DNA of 64,000 bases from an uncultured Prevotellaceae bacterium (lineage in GTDB: Bacteria > Bacteroidota > Bacteroidia > Bacteroidales > Bacteroidaceae), in the NCBI GenBank assembly GCA_902774925.1, contig CACYKE010000004.1, forward strand, positions 1 to 64,000, read 5' to 3'. Shown one piece after another: positions 1 through 7,568 of this stretch (the stretch's first letter is position 1; the number at the start of each line of letters is the position of its first letter). Both the position numbers and the translations under genes were made by a program. The notes below the pieces were generated by a model. It ran no database searches, was not told the origin of the DNA, and was given only the letters and a program-made list of their open reading frames with translations.

Positions 1-115
1 GGTCTTTATTTTATCACGACCTTGAGCTTCGCTCGAGCTCGTTCCCGCTCGGAAGAACTCGAGCAAGCTCGGTTCTTCTCTCACTTAATCACAACCTTTT
101 TACCATTCACGATGT
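1..115. repeat. Direct repeat, copy A (partner at 3337-3451)
   Basis: These 115 bases recur at 3337-3451 with one visible mismatch (position 18). The block covers the last bases of the BspA-like coding region plus its downstream hairpin region, so both tandem genes have the same 3' end. It holds several nested CGAGC/GCTCG inverted repeats. Confidence 0.9.
52..78 (-). terminator. Hairpin downstream of first BspA-like gene
   Basis: The inverted repeat is GAAGAAC, a bulged T, CGAGC, loop AA, GCTCG, GTTCTTC. It begins just past the stop codon of the minus-strand gene ending at 81. A stem of about 12 pairs suits a transcription terminator or mRNA 3'-end stabiliser. No clean T-run follows, so the terminator role is inferred. 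Confidence 0.5.
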
Positions 116-3100
116 AGAGGCCCTTCTTTAACGTTGAACGTTCTCTCGGAGAGAGTGTGGCGTTGCGAGGAACATTGAACGTTGAACCGAGGCGGCGCCC
201 ATCCAGCGTGTACCACTCGCCACTTAATTCGTGAGATTCTCTCTTTGAGAGTGTGGCGTTGCAATCGTGCGATTCGTGTTCGTTAATTCCTGTGGTTTCG
301 CCATCCACGTCGAATCCGAGGTATTCTGGTGCAAGCGTCGGTGCTATCTCCAGATGCGCCTTGTTCGGGTTCAGTGCCGCGCCTGCGAACTTGTAGAACC
401 CCATCTTGTTGTTCTCGGCTGCCAAGGTATAGGCGGTATATCCGTCGGCAACCGTCGAGCCGCCCTTGAGTTCGTTGCCCGAGTAGTCGCCTGTAGCAGC
501 ATCGGGCGTCAGTTCCATTGAGAGCGAGCCAGAAGCCGGAGCCTTCAGCATTACCGCCTGCCCGGCCTTGATCACATTGCCTTCCACCTTTGTCAGCGTC
601 ACGCTGCTGGTGCCGTTGAGCGCGGCCTTATAGATTTCCACGCCGTCCGTGTTGATCTGCACGTGGGCTGCAGGATGATAGTAGGTACACCAGTAGTCCG
701 ACGTCACTTCGGGGTTCTGGTTCACCGTCACACCGCTGACCGTCACATCAGGAATGGCCTCGATGTCATTCTCGCTGACACTCATCGGCGATGCCTTTTT
801 CTTGTAAGTATTCACGCAGTCGTTGAATACATAGATCTTGCGGCCATAGTTATTTTCTTTAAAAGCATATACGCCATAGGTCGTCAGCGATGGAGCATAG
901 ATGGTGACTGATGCCAATGCAGAACAACCACAGAACGCATCATATCCAATAATGGTCACACTGGCAGGGATGGTGACGGAGGTCAGTTTCATACAGGACA
1001 TGAAAGCAGCTTTGCCTATAGTTGTCACTCCGTATGGTATCGCTATGGCTGTCATACCACACGTATCAAATGCCTTCTCTCCGATTTCCGTCACAGTGGC
1101 AGGAATCGTTGTGTTGATGCAGCCCAATATCAGTTTGTTGGTGTTGGTCTCGATGATGGCGTTGCAGTTGTCGCGGCTGTCATAGACGGTGTTGCCGACA
1201 GCCACCGTAATGGCGGGCACATCAGTACAATTAGCAAATGCATCCTTTCCGATGCTGGTCACGCTGGCAGGGATGTGGATTGACGACAGACTGCTACAGC
1301 CATTAAAGGCCTCCTCTCCGATGCTTGTCACGTCGCTACCGATGGTGAGCGAGGTAATTCCATTACAAGAACGGAAAGCTTTAGTGCCGACGCGTGTCAC
1401 ACCAGGCTCAATCACAACGGTCTGCAGGTCGCCTATGTAGCTATGCCACGGACGCGTTGATTGGTCTGCGTAGTCCGCCATGGCTCCCGTTCCGCTGATG
1501 GTGAGTTTGTGAAAGCTAGGAGCATAGTAGTACTTGACATCGGTACCGCAACTGCCCATACAAACCACGCGTTCGCGATAGTTCGCCCAGTACCCACCAC
1601 TGGTGTAATAAGTATTAAGGTATTCTTCCTGCACGATGATGAGGAGGTCGTCGGAACAATCGTCGAACGTGCTTAATACCTCTGGCGGCGTGGCGGGGAG
1701 CATATAGACTGTCGCCAGATTGCTGCAGTACCTGAACGCATCGCCGCCGATGTTGGTCACGGTCTCGGCGATGGTCACCGTGGTCAGGTTGCCACAATGG
1801 CAGAAGGCATTATAGCCAATCTTCGTCACGCCCGACTCTACGACAACGGTCTCGATATCGTCCTTGATACCGTTCCACGGCCGGTCTTCAAAATTTTGGT
1901 AGGCGTCCATATTGCCTGAACCGCAGCACTTTTCGACGGTCATCTGCTTCGTCGTGCCGTCGTAGAACAGCGTCACGCCGCCACATACCCATACGCCGCT
2001 GTAGGCAACGATGTCGTCGGCATAGGCGTTCCAGCCGTCAGTCGTCTTGTACGACACGTGGGCACGAATCTTGCGGTCTGCGGCATTGCCGTCGAAGGCA
2101 TTTGCCCCCAGCGTCGGCGGAGTCGGGCGTTGTGCCGTCACCATCGTCAGGCTGCTGCATCCGTTGAATGCTCCGCCTCCGATGCTCGTCACGTTGTTGG
2201 GGATGAGGACGTCGGTGATGGCGGTGAACCCGTTGAAGGCATTCTGACCGATGGCGGTTACGGCAGGAATTATCTCCAGTTTGGTGACTGTGGCTGCCAC
2301 GCTGGCCCACGGACGGGTGGCGGCATCGGCATAGTCGGCCATCGCCCCTGTGTTGTCGATATTCTCTACTCGGAGTGTCGTGTTGTCAGCGCTGCTGAAT
2401 ACGGTGGCACCACCGCTGGCCCAACATCCAGCGTATGGCCACAACTGGCTGCTATAATTGCTCCAGCCGTCGGCTGTGGCATAGGCTGCCGGGAGGTAGA
2501 TGGTAGCGCTGGTATTATAGAAAGGTATTTCACCCAAAGTCGATGGCGATTCGCCGGCCATCACGAGGACTTTGGACATACTATAGCACGCACCGAAAGC
2601 TTCACGGCCGATACTCGTCACGCTTGACGGGATAATCACCGAGGTCAGCCCTGAACTGCTGAAGGCATTATTGCCAATGGTCGTCACACTGTTGGGGATG
2701 ATGATGGAGGTCAGCGATTCGCACTTTTGAAAGGCATAGTTTCCAATACTGGTCACGCCGGCAGGGATGGTGACCGAAGGCAGAGCCTCGCATTTGCGGA
2801 AAGCCTGTTCGCCAATGCTGGTCACGCCGGAGGGGATGGTGACGGGTGAGTTCAGGACTTTGAGAAGGTAGAATGCGTTTTTGCCGATAGTGGTCACGCC
2901 GTCCCCAATGACGACACTCGTAATGTTATCACGATAATCTTTCCAGGGCTGGTCCTCATTGACATTGCTGAAGTCCGCCATCGGTCCCGAACCGCTGATG
3001 GTCAGCGTCTGTGTCGATGAGACAAATGACCACGTTACGTTGTTTTCATTACCTGCTGCTCCACATGTGCCACTATCGTCCGCCCACGCCGTCGTGGCGG

Positions 3101-3203
3101 TGAGCATTACTAACATCAGCGTCATCGTCAGGCGCTGGAGTACGCTCTTCAGTGTTTGCCGCCCCGCGCGTCTTTGCAGGGCCAGTCTTGTTGTTGTTTT
3201 CAT
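81..3203 (-). CDS. BspA-like leucine-rich-repeat surface protein (1040 aa)
   Basis: This is a secreted BspA-family (LRR_5) protein, probably surface-exposed. An unusually long signal peptide (basic residues 1-24, hydrophobic 25-38) should be cleaved after AWA at residue 41. The body consists of 'VTSIGxxAF..C..L' repeats broken by four copies of another module, at about residues 47-107, 260-319, 407-463 and 551-606, with the pattern G-x-MADY...RPW...VVI..GVT.IG. The C-terminus (WYTLDGRRL ... GLYIVNGKKVVIK) resembles Bacteroidota type IX-type sorting ends. The linker NATLS.RE(S/R) just before it is encoded by repeat DNA. It lies downstream of a paralogue (3417-5375) on the same strand. No -7 box is visible between them, so co-transcription is likely. 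Adhesion is a family-based guess; the ligand is unknown. Confidence 0.9.
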   Translation of the reverse strand: MKTTTRLALQRRAGRQTLKSVLQRLTMTLMLVMLTATTAWADDSGTCGAAGNENNVTWSFVSSTQTLTISGSGPMADFSNVNEDQPWKDYRDNITSVVIGDGVTTIGKNAFYLLKVLNSPVTIPSGVTSIGEQAFRKCEALPSVTIPAGVTSIGNYAFQKCESLTSIIIPNSVTTIGNNAFSSSGLTSVIIPSSVTSIGREAFGACYSMSKVLVMAGESPSTLGEIPFYNTSATIYLPAAYATADGWSNYSSQLWPYAGCWASGGATVFSSADNTTLRVENIDNTGAMADYADAATRPWASVAATVTKLEIIPAVTAIGQNAFNGFTAITDVLIPNNVTSIGGGAFNGCSSLTMVTAQRPTPPTLGANAFDGNAADRKIRAHVSYKTTDGWNAYADDIVAYSGVWVCGGVTLFYDGTTKQMTVEKCCGSGNMDAYQNFEDRPWNGIKDDIETVVVESGVTKIGYNAFCHCGNLTTVTIAETVTNIGGDAFRYCSNLATVYMLPATPPEVLSTFDDCSDDLLIIVQEEYLNTYYTSGGYWANYRERVVCMGSCGTDVKYYYAPSFHKLTISGTGAMADYADQSTRPWHSYIGDLQTVVIEPGVTRVGTKAFRSCNGITSLTIGSDVTSIGEEAFNGCSSLSSIHIPASVTSIGKDAFANCTDVPAITVAVGNTVYDSRDNCNAIIETNTNKLILGCINTTIPATVTEIGEKAFDTCGMTAIAIPYGVTTIGKAAFMSCMKLTSVTIPASVTIIGYDAFCGCSALASVTIYAPSLTTYGVYAFKENNYGRKIYVFNDCVNTYKKKASPMSVSENDIEAIPDVTVSGVTVNQNPEVTSDYWCTYYHPAAHVQINTDGVEIYKAALNGTSSVTLTKVEGNVIKAGQAVMLKAPASGSLSMELTPDAATGDYSGNELKGGSTVADGYTAYTLAAENNKMGFYKFAGAALNPNKAHLEIAPTLAPEYLGFDVDGETTGINEHESHDCNATLSKRESHELSGEWYTLDGRRLGSTFNVPRNATLSPRERSTLKKGLYIVNGKKVVIK
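130..267. repeat. Short repeats inside BspA-like gene 3' region (hairpin element x2, AACRTTG heptamers)
   Basis: Two copies of a hairpin element (140-170 and 235-267) share a CTCTC/GAGAG-type stem followed by TGTGGCGTTGC. AACRTTG heptamers flank the first copy at 130-142 and 171-187. All of this is read through as protein (the NATLS...RE segments). The same hairpin element occurs twice in the next gene. Confidence 0.8.
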
Positions 3204-3310
3204 TTTATACTATTCTTTTTTTACCATTGTTCGAGGGTCTCGAGGTCGTCCTTCGGCAGTGACTGCTGCAGCAGCTGCGGCTGCGCCTTCATGCGGTAAA
3301 CCATCATTGT

Positions 3311-3326
3311 CCCCCTAAACAGGGGG
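3311..3326. repeat. Small GC hairpin between the two BspA-like genes
   Basis: CCCCCT-AAAC-AGGGGG is a perfect 6-bp stem, followed by AGGCGAAGGGGG. It sits in the 213-base spacer between the tandem BspA-like genes. It resembles short intergenic repeats common in Bacteroidota, and its function is unknown. Confidence 0.5.
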
Positions 3327-3336
3327 AGGCGAAGGG

Positions 3337-3451
3337 GGTCTTTATTTTATCACTACCTTGAGCTTCGCTCGAGCTCGTTCCCGCTCGGAAGAACTCGAGC
3401 AAGCTCGGTTCTTCTCTCACTTAATCACAACCTTTTTACCATTCACGATGT
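3337..3451. repeat. Direct repeat, copy B (partner at 1-115)
   Basis: This is the second copy of the block at 1-115, offset by 3336 bases with one mismatch. It spans the 3' end of the second BspA-like gene and its hairpin. With the similar signal-peptide regions (about 3080-3203 and 5250-5375), the two genes are bounded by homologous DNA at both ends. Confidence 0.9.
3388..3414 (-). terminator. Hairpin downstream of second BspA-like gene
   Basis: The inverted repeat GAAGAAC-T-CGAGC-AA-GCTCG-GTTCTTC is identical to the one at 52-78. It starts two bases past the stop codon. If it terminates only partly, it would lower expression of the downstream gene. Confidence 0.5.
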
Positions 3452-5375
3452 ACAGGCCTTTGGCTGTTCTCTCTTTGAGAGTGTGGCGTTGCGAGGGCTT
3501 TTGGCCGTTAGCTATGCGACGACCCTGCAGGTCATAGATCGCGCCACTTAATTCGTGAGATTCTCTCTTTGAGAGTGTGGCGTTGCAATCGTTAAATTCG
3601 TGTTCGTTAATACCTGTGGTTTCGCCGTCCACGTCGAATCCGAGGTATGCCGGGGCTGACGTTGGTGGTATCGCCACTGCCAGGTACGCCTTGTTGGCGC
3701 CGAGCTTTATCGGCTCGCTTTTGCCGTTCTCTCGCGCCAGCTTATAGAATCCGAAGACGTCGTTCACCTTGCTCAGCACATAGTACGTCGTGTTGGCATC
3801 TTGCGGCGTTTCTACGTCCACGCCCTTCAGTTCGTTACCCGAGTAGTCGCCCGAGCCGCCGTCGGCTGCCGACGAGAGCTGGAGGCTGCCCGACGTGGTG
3901 TTCAGCAGTACGGCCTCGCCGCGCTTCACGATGCGGCTGCCCGTCTCGGTCAGCACCACGCCTGTCTTCGCGCCGTTCAGCGCGGCCTTATAGACGGTCG
4001 TGCCCTCGGGCATCGTCACGTCCGCCAGTCCGTTGTAGTACGTACACCAGCGTCCCAACTCGCCGCCAGCGTCGTTTGCCGTCAGCGTGATGGGCACGAT
4101 GACCGTGGTGTATTCTTGCCAATTATTCTGCGACTTATAGGTATTTACGCAGTCGCTGAACACATATATCTTCCGCCCTGTGGCATTATTAGTAAATGCG
4201 TTTACGCCATATTCCGTCAATGATGGTGCATAGATGGTGACCGATGCAAGGCTCGTACAATATCGGAAGGCAAAATCTCCGATGCTTGTCAAACCCTCTG
4301 GCAGCTTTACGCTCGTCAGGTTTGAGCATTCACGGAAGGCGTGATCCCCGATACTCGACACGCCCTCATGCAGCGTAACGCTCGTCAGATATGAGCATTG
4401 ATAGAAGGCGTTATTACCGATACCCAGCACGCCCGACTTGACGATGACTTTCTGGATATCATTTCTGTTATCATACCAAGGGCAGCGAGAACCGCTTGTA
4501 TAGTTCGCCATGACCCCGTCGGTACCCACTTTCTTGCTGACCCTTACCGTGCCGTCGACGAAGAGCTTCACATGCGTGTTGCCGCACTCCCAGATGTTGG
4601 TCGGCATGTCCTCGAAGACGCAGAAGTAGGTGGCGTAGGGAAATTGTGCCTCCCAGGCGGCAACATCGTTCACGTGGACGGTCATGTACAGCGGGAAGGC
4701 ACTCTCCAGCGTCAGCGTCGAGGGGTCGGCGACGTTCATTATCACCATCTCCAGCGAGTTGCAATGTCTGAACGCTTCATATCTGATAGTCGTCACACTG
4801 GCGGGAATGGTCAGCGAGGTCAGCGCCGTAGCGTAGAAGGCTTTTTGTCCGATGAACGTCAGACCCTCGGGCAGCGTCACGCTCGTCAGACCAGTGCAAG
4901 CATTGAAGGCCCAGTCGCCAATGGTTCTCAGACTCGAGGGCAGCGTCACGCTCGTCAGGCTCGGGCAGTTGTTGAAGGCATACTGTCCGATACTCTCCAA
5001 CGCACTTCCTGCCTCGAAAGTGACATCCTGCAGGGCAGGAAGGTTTTTGAAGGCATATTTACCGATGTAAGTAATGCCGCTTCCGATGACCAGGTGCTGG
5101 ATATTGTTCTTGTAGGAGTCCCATTTCCTAATGCCACTGTATTCAAAATCTGTCATGTCAGTCGATCCGCTGACGTGTTGAATGGTGAGCGTCTGTGTTG
5201 CCGTGACGTACTCCCAGCTGAATCTGTTGACGTCGAATAAGCCGCTTTCATCGGCCCACGCGCTCATACTCGTAAGCATTACTAACATCAGCGTCATGGT
5301 TAGGCGCTGGAGTGCGCCCTTCAGTGTTTGCCGCGCCGCGCGTCTTTGCGAAGCCAGTCTTGTTGTTGGTTTCAT
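3417..5375 (-). CDS. BspA-like leucine-rich-repeat surface protein (652 aa)
   Basis: This is a paralogue of the gene at 81-3203 with almost the same signal peptide (ending AWA at about residue 41) and the same C-terminal 'GLYIVNGKKVVIK' end, but fewer LRR_5 repeats. The 'MTDF..R.W' / 'MANY...PW' capping module occurs twice, near residues 45-105 and 265-320. It is the promoter-proximal gene of the pair, with a consensus Bacteroidota promoter at 5454-5485 and a hairpin-rich leader of about 70 bases. The C-terminal linker (NATLSKRES, RHTLKERT) is again encoded by the short hairpin repeat. It is probably a secreted surface adhesin-like protein; the ligand is unknown. Confidence 0.9.
   Translation of the reverse strand: MKPTTRLASQRRAARQTLKGALQRLTMTLMLVMLTSMSAWADESGLFDVNRFSWEYVTATQTLTIQHVSGSTDMTDFEYSGIRKWDSYKNNIQHLVIGSGITYIGKYAFKNLPALQDVTFEAGSALESIGQYAFNNCPSLTSVTLPSSLRTIGDWAFNACTGLTSVTLPEGLTFIGQKAFYATALTSLTIPASVTTIRYEAFRHCNSLEMVIMNVADPSTLTLESAFPLYMTVHVNDVAAWEAQFPYATYFCVFEDMPTNIWECGNTHVKLFVDGTVRVSKKVGTDGVMANYTSGSRCPWYDNRNDIQKVIVKSGVLGIGNNAFYQCSYLTSVTLHEGVSSIGDHAFRECSNLTSVKLPEGLTSIGDFAFRYCTSLASVTIYAPSLTEYGVNAFTNNATGRKIYVFSDCVNTYKSQNNWQEYTTVIVPITLTANDAGGELGRWCTYYNGLADVTMPEGTTVYKAALNGAKTGVVLTETGSRIVKRGEAVLLNTTSGSLQLSSAADGGSGDYSGNELKGVDVETPQDANTTYYVLSKVNDVFGFYKLARENGKSEPIKLGANKAYLAVAIPPTSAPAYLGFDVDGETTGINEHEFNDCNATLSKRESHELSGAIYDLQGRRIANGQKPSQRHTLKERTAKGLYIVNGKKVVIK
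3466..3591. repeat. Hairpin repeat element, two copies in coding sequence
   Basis: Copies lie at 3466-3495 and 3559-3591. Each has a CTCTC-TTT-GAGAG stem followed by TGTGGCGTTGC, as in the first BspA-like gene. The stem is kept although its bases differ in the copy at 140-170 (CGGAGAG), which suggests that the structure matters. Confidence 0.75.
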
Positions 5376-5420
5376 TTTCTTTATTGTTTTTTTTAATGAT
5401 TAATCGTTTACGACACGCAA

Positions 5421-5454
5421 GACTGCGTGAGCAGACTCGCACGCTACAGCGTGC
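5421..5454 (-). promoter_or_regulatory. Structured 5' leader of the BspA-like operon
   Basis: Two adjacent stem-loops, GCACGCT/AGCGTGC (5439-5454) and CTGC-GTGA-GCAG (5423-5434), lie at the predicted mRNA start of the minus-strand operon, directly after the -7 box. They could affect mRNA stability or translation; this is inference only. Confidence 0.4.
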
Positions 5455-5485
5455 AAAGATAGGAAAAGTTTTTGTAACTACCAAA
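5454..5485 (-). promoter_or_regulatory. Promoter of the BspA-like operon
   Basis: On the minus strand, TTTG (5485-5482) is followed after 20 bases by TATCTTTG (5461-5454), matching the Bacteroidota -33/-7 consensus. The start codon at 5375 lies about 75 bases downstream. Confidence 0.8.
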
Positions 5486-5658
5486 TTTTTGGGGCAAAAT
5501 CGGTCAGGGGCGTTACAGATAACAGATAACAGTTTTGTAGGGAGAAGGGTATGTACTGTGCAATCACTTTCGTTTTAAGCGACGCCATCATGCTAACATG
5601 AATGACCGAGCCGTAGAAAAGTGACAATGTTTAACTATTTATCCTATCATTAAAAATT

Positions 5659-5799
5659 ATGGCAGTAGAAAAAATTGCACTGGGTATTAACCTGAGAAAG
5701 AACAAGATCTCGACGAGCGCTGGCTTCGGCAAGTACTATCCCGAGGTGGACAATCGGATTAAACGGATAGGTAAGAGTAAAAGAAAACGGGCTCACTAG
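5659..5799 (+). CDS. Small unrecognised protein (46 aa), possibly a DNA-binding-protein remnant
   Basis: The frame begins MAVEKIALGINLRKNK, continues through ...GKYYPEV... and ends in a basic tail (KSKRKRAH). The 'N-x-R-K-N ... GKYYPEV' pattern loosely recalls the start of Bacteroidota HU-like DNA-binding proteins, which are normally 120 or more residues, so this could be a truncated relic or a genuine small basic protein. The last 12 bases, including the stop codon, overlap the hairpin at 5788-5813. No promoter box was found upstream. Coding status is uncertain. Confidence 0.35.
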   Translation: MAVEKIALGINLRKNKISTSAGFGKYYPEVDNRIKRIGKSKRKRAH

Positions 5800-5813
5800 C
5801 GATAGTGGGCCCG
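5788..5813. terminator. Bidirectional terminator
   Basis: CGGGCTCACT-AGCGAT-AGTGGGCCCG forms a 10-pair stem (one G-T pair), T-rich on both sides. Read on the minus strand it ends in CGTTTTCTTTT, so it probably terminates the partner-switching operon that ends at 5838. Confidence 0.8.
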
Positions 5814-5837
5814 ATTTCTTATTTGTCCGTTGGGATG

Positions 5838-6752
5838 TTAGATGGGCAGTGAGAGCACGAAGCGGGCTCCGGGACCAGCGAAGGCGGTGTCGAGCACGAG
5901 GTCGCCACCGAGACGACGGGCAATGTTGCGGGCTACGGTGAGTCCGATGCCCTGTCCGTCGAAGAACTGGTTGAGCTTCACGTAAGGCTCGAACACCTTC
6001 TCAGCGTCGCCAGCCTCAATGCCTGAGCCTGTGTCCTCGACGGTGTAGATGGCCTGCATCTTGTCCATATCGACAGTGACGGCAAGCGTGACGGAGCCTT
6101 CGGTGGTGAACTTCAGGGCGTTGTCCAACACGTGAACCAGCGAGCGTGCAGCCTTCTGCAGATTGGTGGACATCATCGTAGCGGCTGCTACGGGATCCAC
6201 CGTCTGATTGAACTTGATGTACTGTGCCTGGTCGATGCCCGACTGGCGCACAGCCTCTTCGGCCACCTGAGCGACCATGATATTGTCCGTACGCTCGAAG
6301 GGAGCCTGGTTGGGCTGAATCTCGTCCAAATCGGAAATCTTGCCTGCCAGTGCTGCCAGCTTCTGGTCGCCTGTGGCCATGAGGTCATTAACGACCTGCT
6401 TCATGGCCTCAGCCTTCTTCTGAGCGTCCTGCTGCAACAGGTTGTTGGCCTCCTGCAACTGCTGGACGGTATTCTGCAGGGCTTCATTAGCGGCACGAGC
6501 CTTGTCCTGCTCTTCGTTCATCTTGTCGAAGGCGAGCAGAGCCTGCTCGTAACCTTCGCCAACATTGTCAAAGTTTTTCTCCAGCGCACGATAGTCCTCG
6601 AGCAGCTTCTGCTGTTCGTTGACGCGCTGCTGGTAGTCGTCGAGCAGACGCTGCTGCTCCTCAGCCTGTTTGGCGCTGGCCTTGTTCTGTGTGTACAGTG
6701 CGTAAGCCAGCACGATAGCTGCGACTAATGCTACAACAAAAGCGTAAACCAT
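5838..6752 (-). CDS. Histidine-kinase-like ATPase without phospho-acceptor His (304 aa)
   Basis: The protein has an N-terminal membrane segment (residues 4-21), a long Gln/Glu-rich coiled coil (about 25-135) and a C-terminal HATPase_c domain. The N box (DNALKFT, N211), G1 box (DTGSGI, 240-245), F box (VFEPYVKLN) and G2 box (GQGIGL, 266-271) are all present. The only histidine in the whole protein is H207, inside the N box, so there is no canonical H-box and it cannot act as an ordinary autophosphorylating kinase on His. It is the last gene of a run with STAS, RsbW-like and SpoIIE-type genes, which suggests a role as a further ATPase, sensor or scaffold in partner switching. Confidence 0.8.
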   Translation of the reverse strand: MVYAFVVALVAAIVLAYALYTQNKASAKQAEEQQRLLDDYQQRVNEQQKLLEDYRALEKNFDNVGEGYEQALLAFDKMNEEQDKARAANEALQNTVQQLQEANNLLQQDAQKKAEAMKQVVNDLMATGDQKLAALAGKISDLDEIQPNQAPFERTDNIMVAQVAEEAVRQSGIDQAQYIKFNQTVDPVAAATMMSTNLQKAARSLVHVLDNALKFTTEGSVTLAVTVDMDKMQAIYTVEDTGSGIEAGDAEKVFEPYVKLNQFFDGQGIGLTVARNIARRLGGDLVLDTAFAGPGARFVLSLPI

Positions 6753-6788
6753 AATCTCTAAACGTTAAACGCTAATTTTAAAATGCTA

Positions 6789-7097
6789 TCAGGCCTTTTT
6801 CTCGACCTTCATAAACTTAGTGAAACCGGTCATTGCCAGCACTTTATAGATTTCGGGGCTGACATTGGTCATCTTGAACTGACCCTTCTGCTGCATGACA
6901 GTACGCATGGTTTTCTGGATGATACGCAGACCTGAAGAGGCCATGTAGGTAAGATCTGAGCAGTCCATCTCAAGATCTACGCCGCCGTCAGCCAGCGCAG
7001 GCTGGATGTCTTGTTCGAACTGAGGAGCATTCATCGTGTCAATACGCTCACCTGTCTTAATGATGGTCTTACCACCTTCTTTGATAATCTGTGTCAT
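6789..7097 (-). CDS. STAS-domain anti-sigma-factor-antagonist-like protein (102 aa)
   Basis: This is a single STAS domain, the size of SpoIIAA/RsbV. The phosphorylation loop reads MASSGLR (residues 52-58). Ser54 aligns with the kinase-target serine of the family, while the usual preceding Asp is Ala. In partner switching the unphosphorylated form binds the RsbW-type kinase and a SpoIIE-type phosphatase reactivates it. Both partners are encoded directly upstream (7143-7550, 7569-9599), giving a complete three-part switch. The downstream target is not evident, because SigB-type sigma factors are not a known feature of Bacteroidota. Confidence 0.88.
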   Translation of the reverse strand: MTQIIKEGGKTIIKTGERIDTMNAPQFEQDIQPALADGGVDLEMDCSDLTYMASSGLRIIQKTMRTVMQQKGQFKMTNVSPEIYKVLAMTGFTKFMKVEKKA

Positions 7098-7142
7098 AAT
7101 TGTTTGATTTTTTTAATTATTGAATTTCTTGATTTTTTAAAC

Positions 7143-7550
7143 TTAAATGTCTTTTTTCATCGTAAGCAAATTCTTGCCCTCCAGACGCTGATAGGTTACT
7201 TCGTTCATGATGTTCTTGACAATGAAGATACCCATACCACCCAGGTCGCGCTCCGCAGGATTGACATCCATATCGGCGCTTTCATTCAAGGTAGGGTCAA
7301 ACTCCTTGCCACGATCACTGAGAACGAAGGTAAGCTCCTTTCCGTCCGACTCTGCCAGCAGTTCGATGTCTGCCGTCTTGCCTTCAGGATACGCATAGGA
7401 AATGACGTTGACCACCATCTCCTCCATCACCAGATTAAGGTTCATCTGAAGTTCCATTTCGAGCCCCAGCTCTTCGCCGATTTCCTCGATAAACTGGTTT
7501 ACTTTCTCCAGCTCGCTCATCTGGTTTTTCAGTCTTAGTTCCTTTCTCAT
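7143..7550 (-). CDS. RsbW/SpoIIAB-like serine-kinase ATPase (135 aa)
   Basis: This is a small GHKL ATPase. The N box is near residues 40-52 (MEEMVVNVISYAYP, with E44 and N48), followed by the DRGKEFDP motif and the glycine-rich GGMGIFIVK motif. Size and motifs match anti-sigma serine kinases that phosphorylate STAS partners. It lies 18 bases after the SpoIIE-type phosphatase gene and 45 bases before the STAS gene. The likely role is to phosphorylate the STAS protein and release or hold an unknown output partner. Confidence 0.88.
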   Translation of the reverse strand: MRKELRLKNQMSELEKVNQFIEEIGEELGLEMELQMNLNLVMEEMVVNVISYAYPEGKTADIELLAESDGKELTFVLSDRGKEFDPTLNESADMDVNPAERDLGGMGIFIVKNIMNEVTYQRLEGKNLLTMKKDI

Positions 7551-7568
7551 AATCCTATAGTTTACTTT

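Noticed and set aside
3221..3307. 27-28 aa frame just upstream of the first BspA-like gene (minus strand), ending ...LETLEQW
   Set aside because: Possible leader peptide, but too short, no recognisable similarity and no clear start signal; not reported as a gene.
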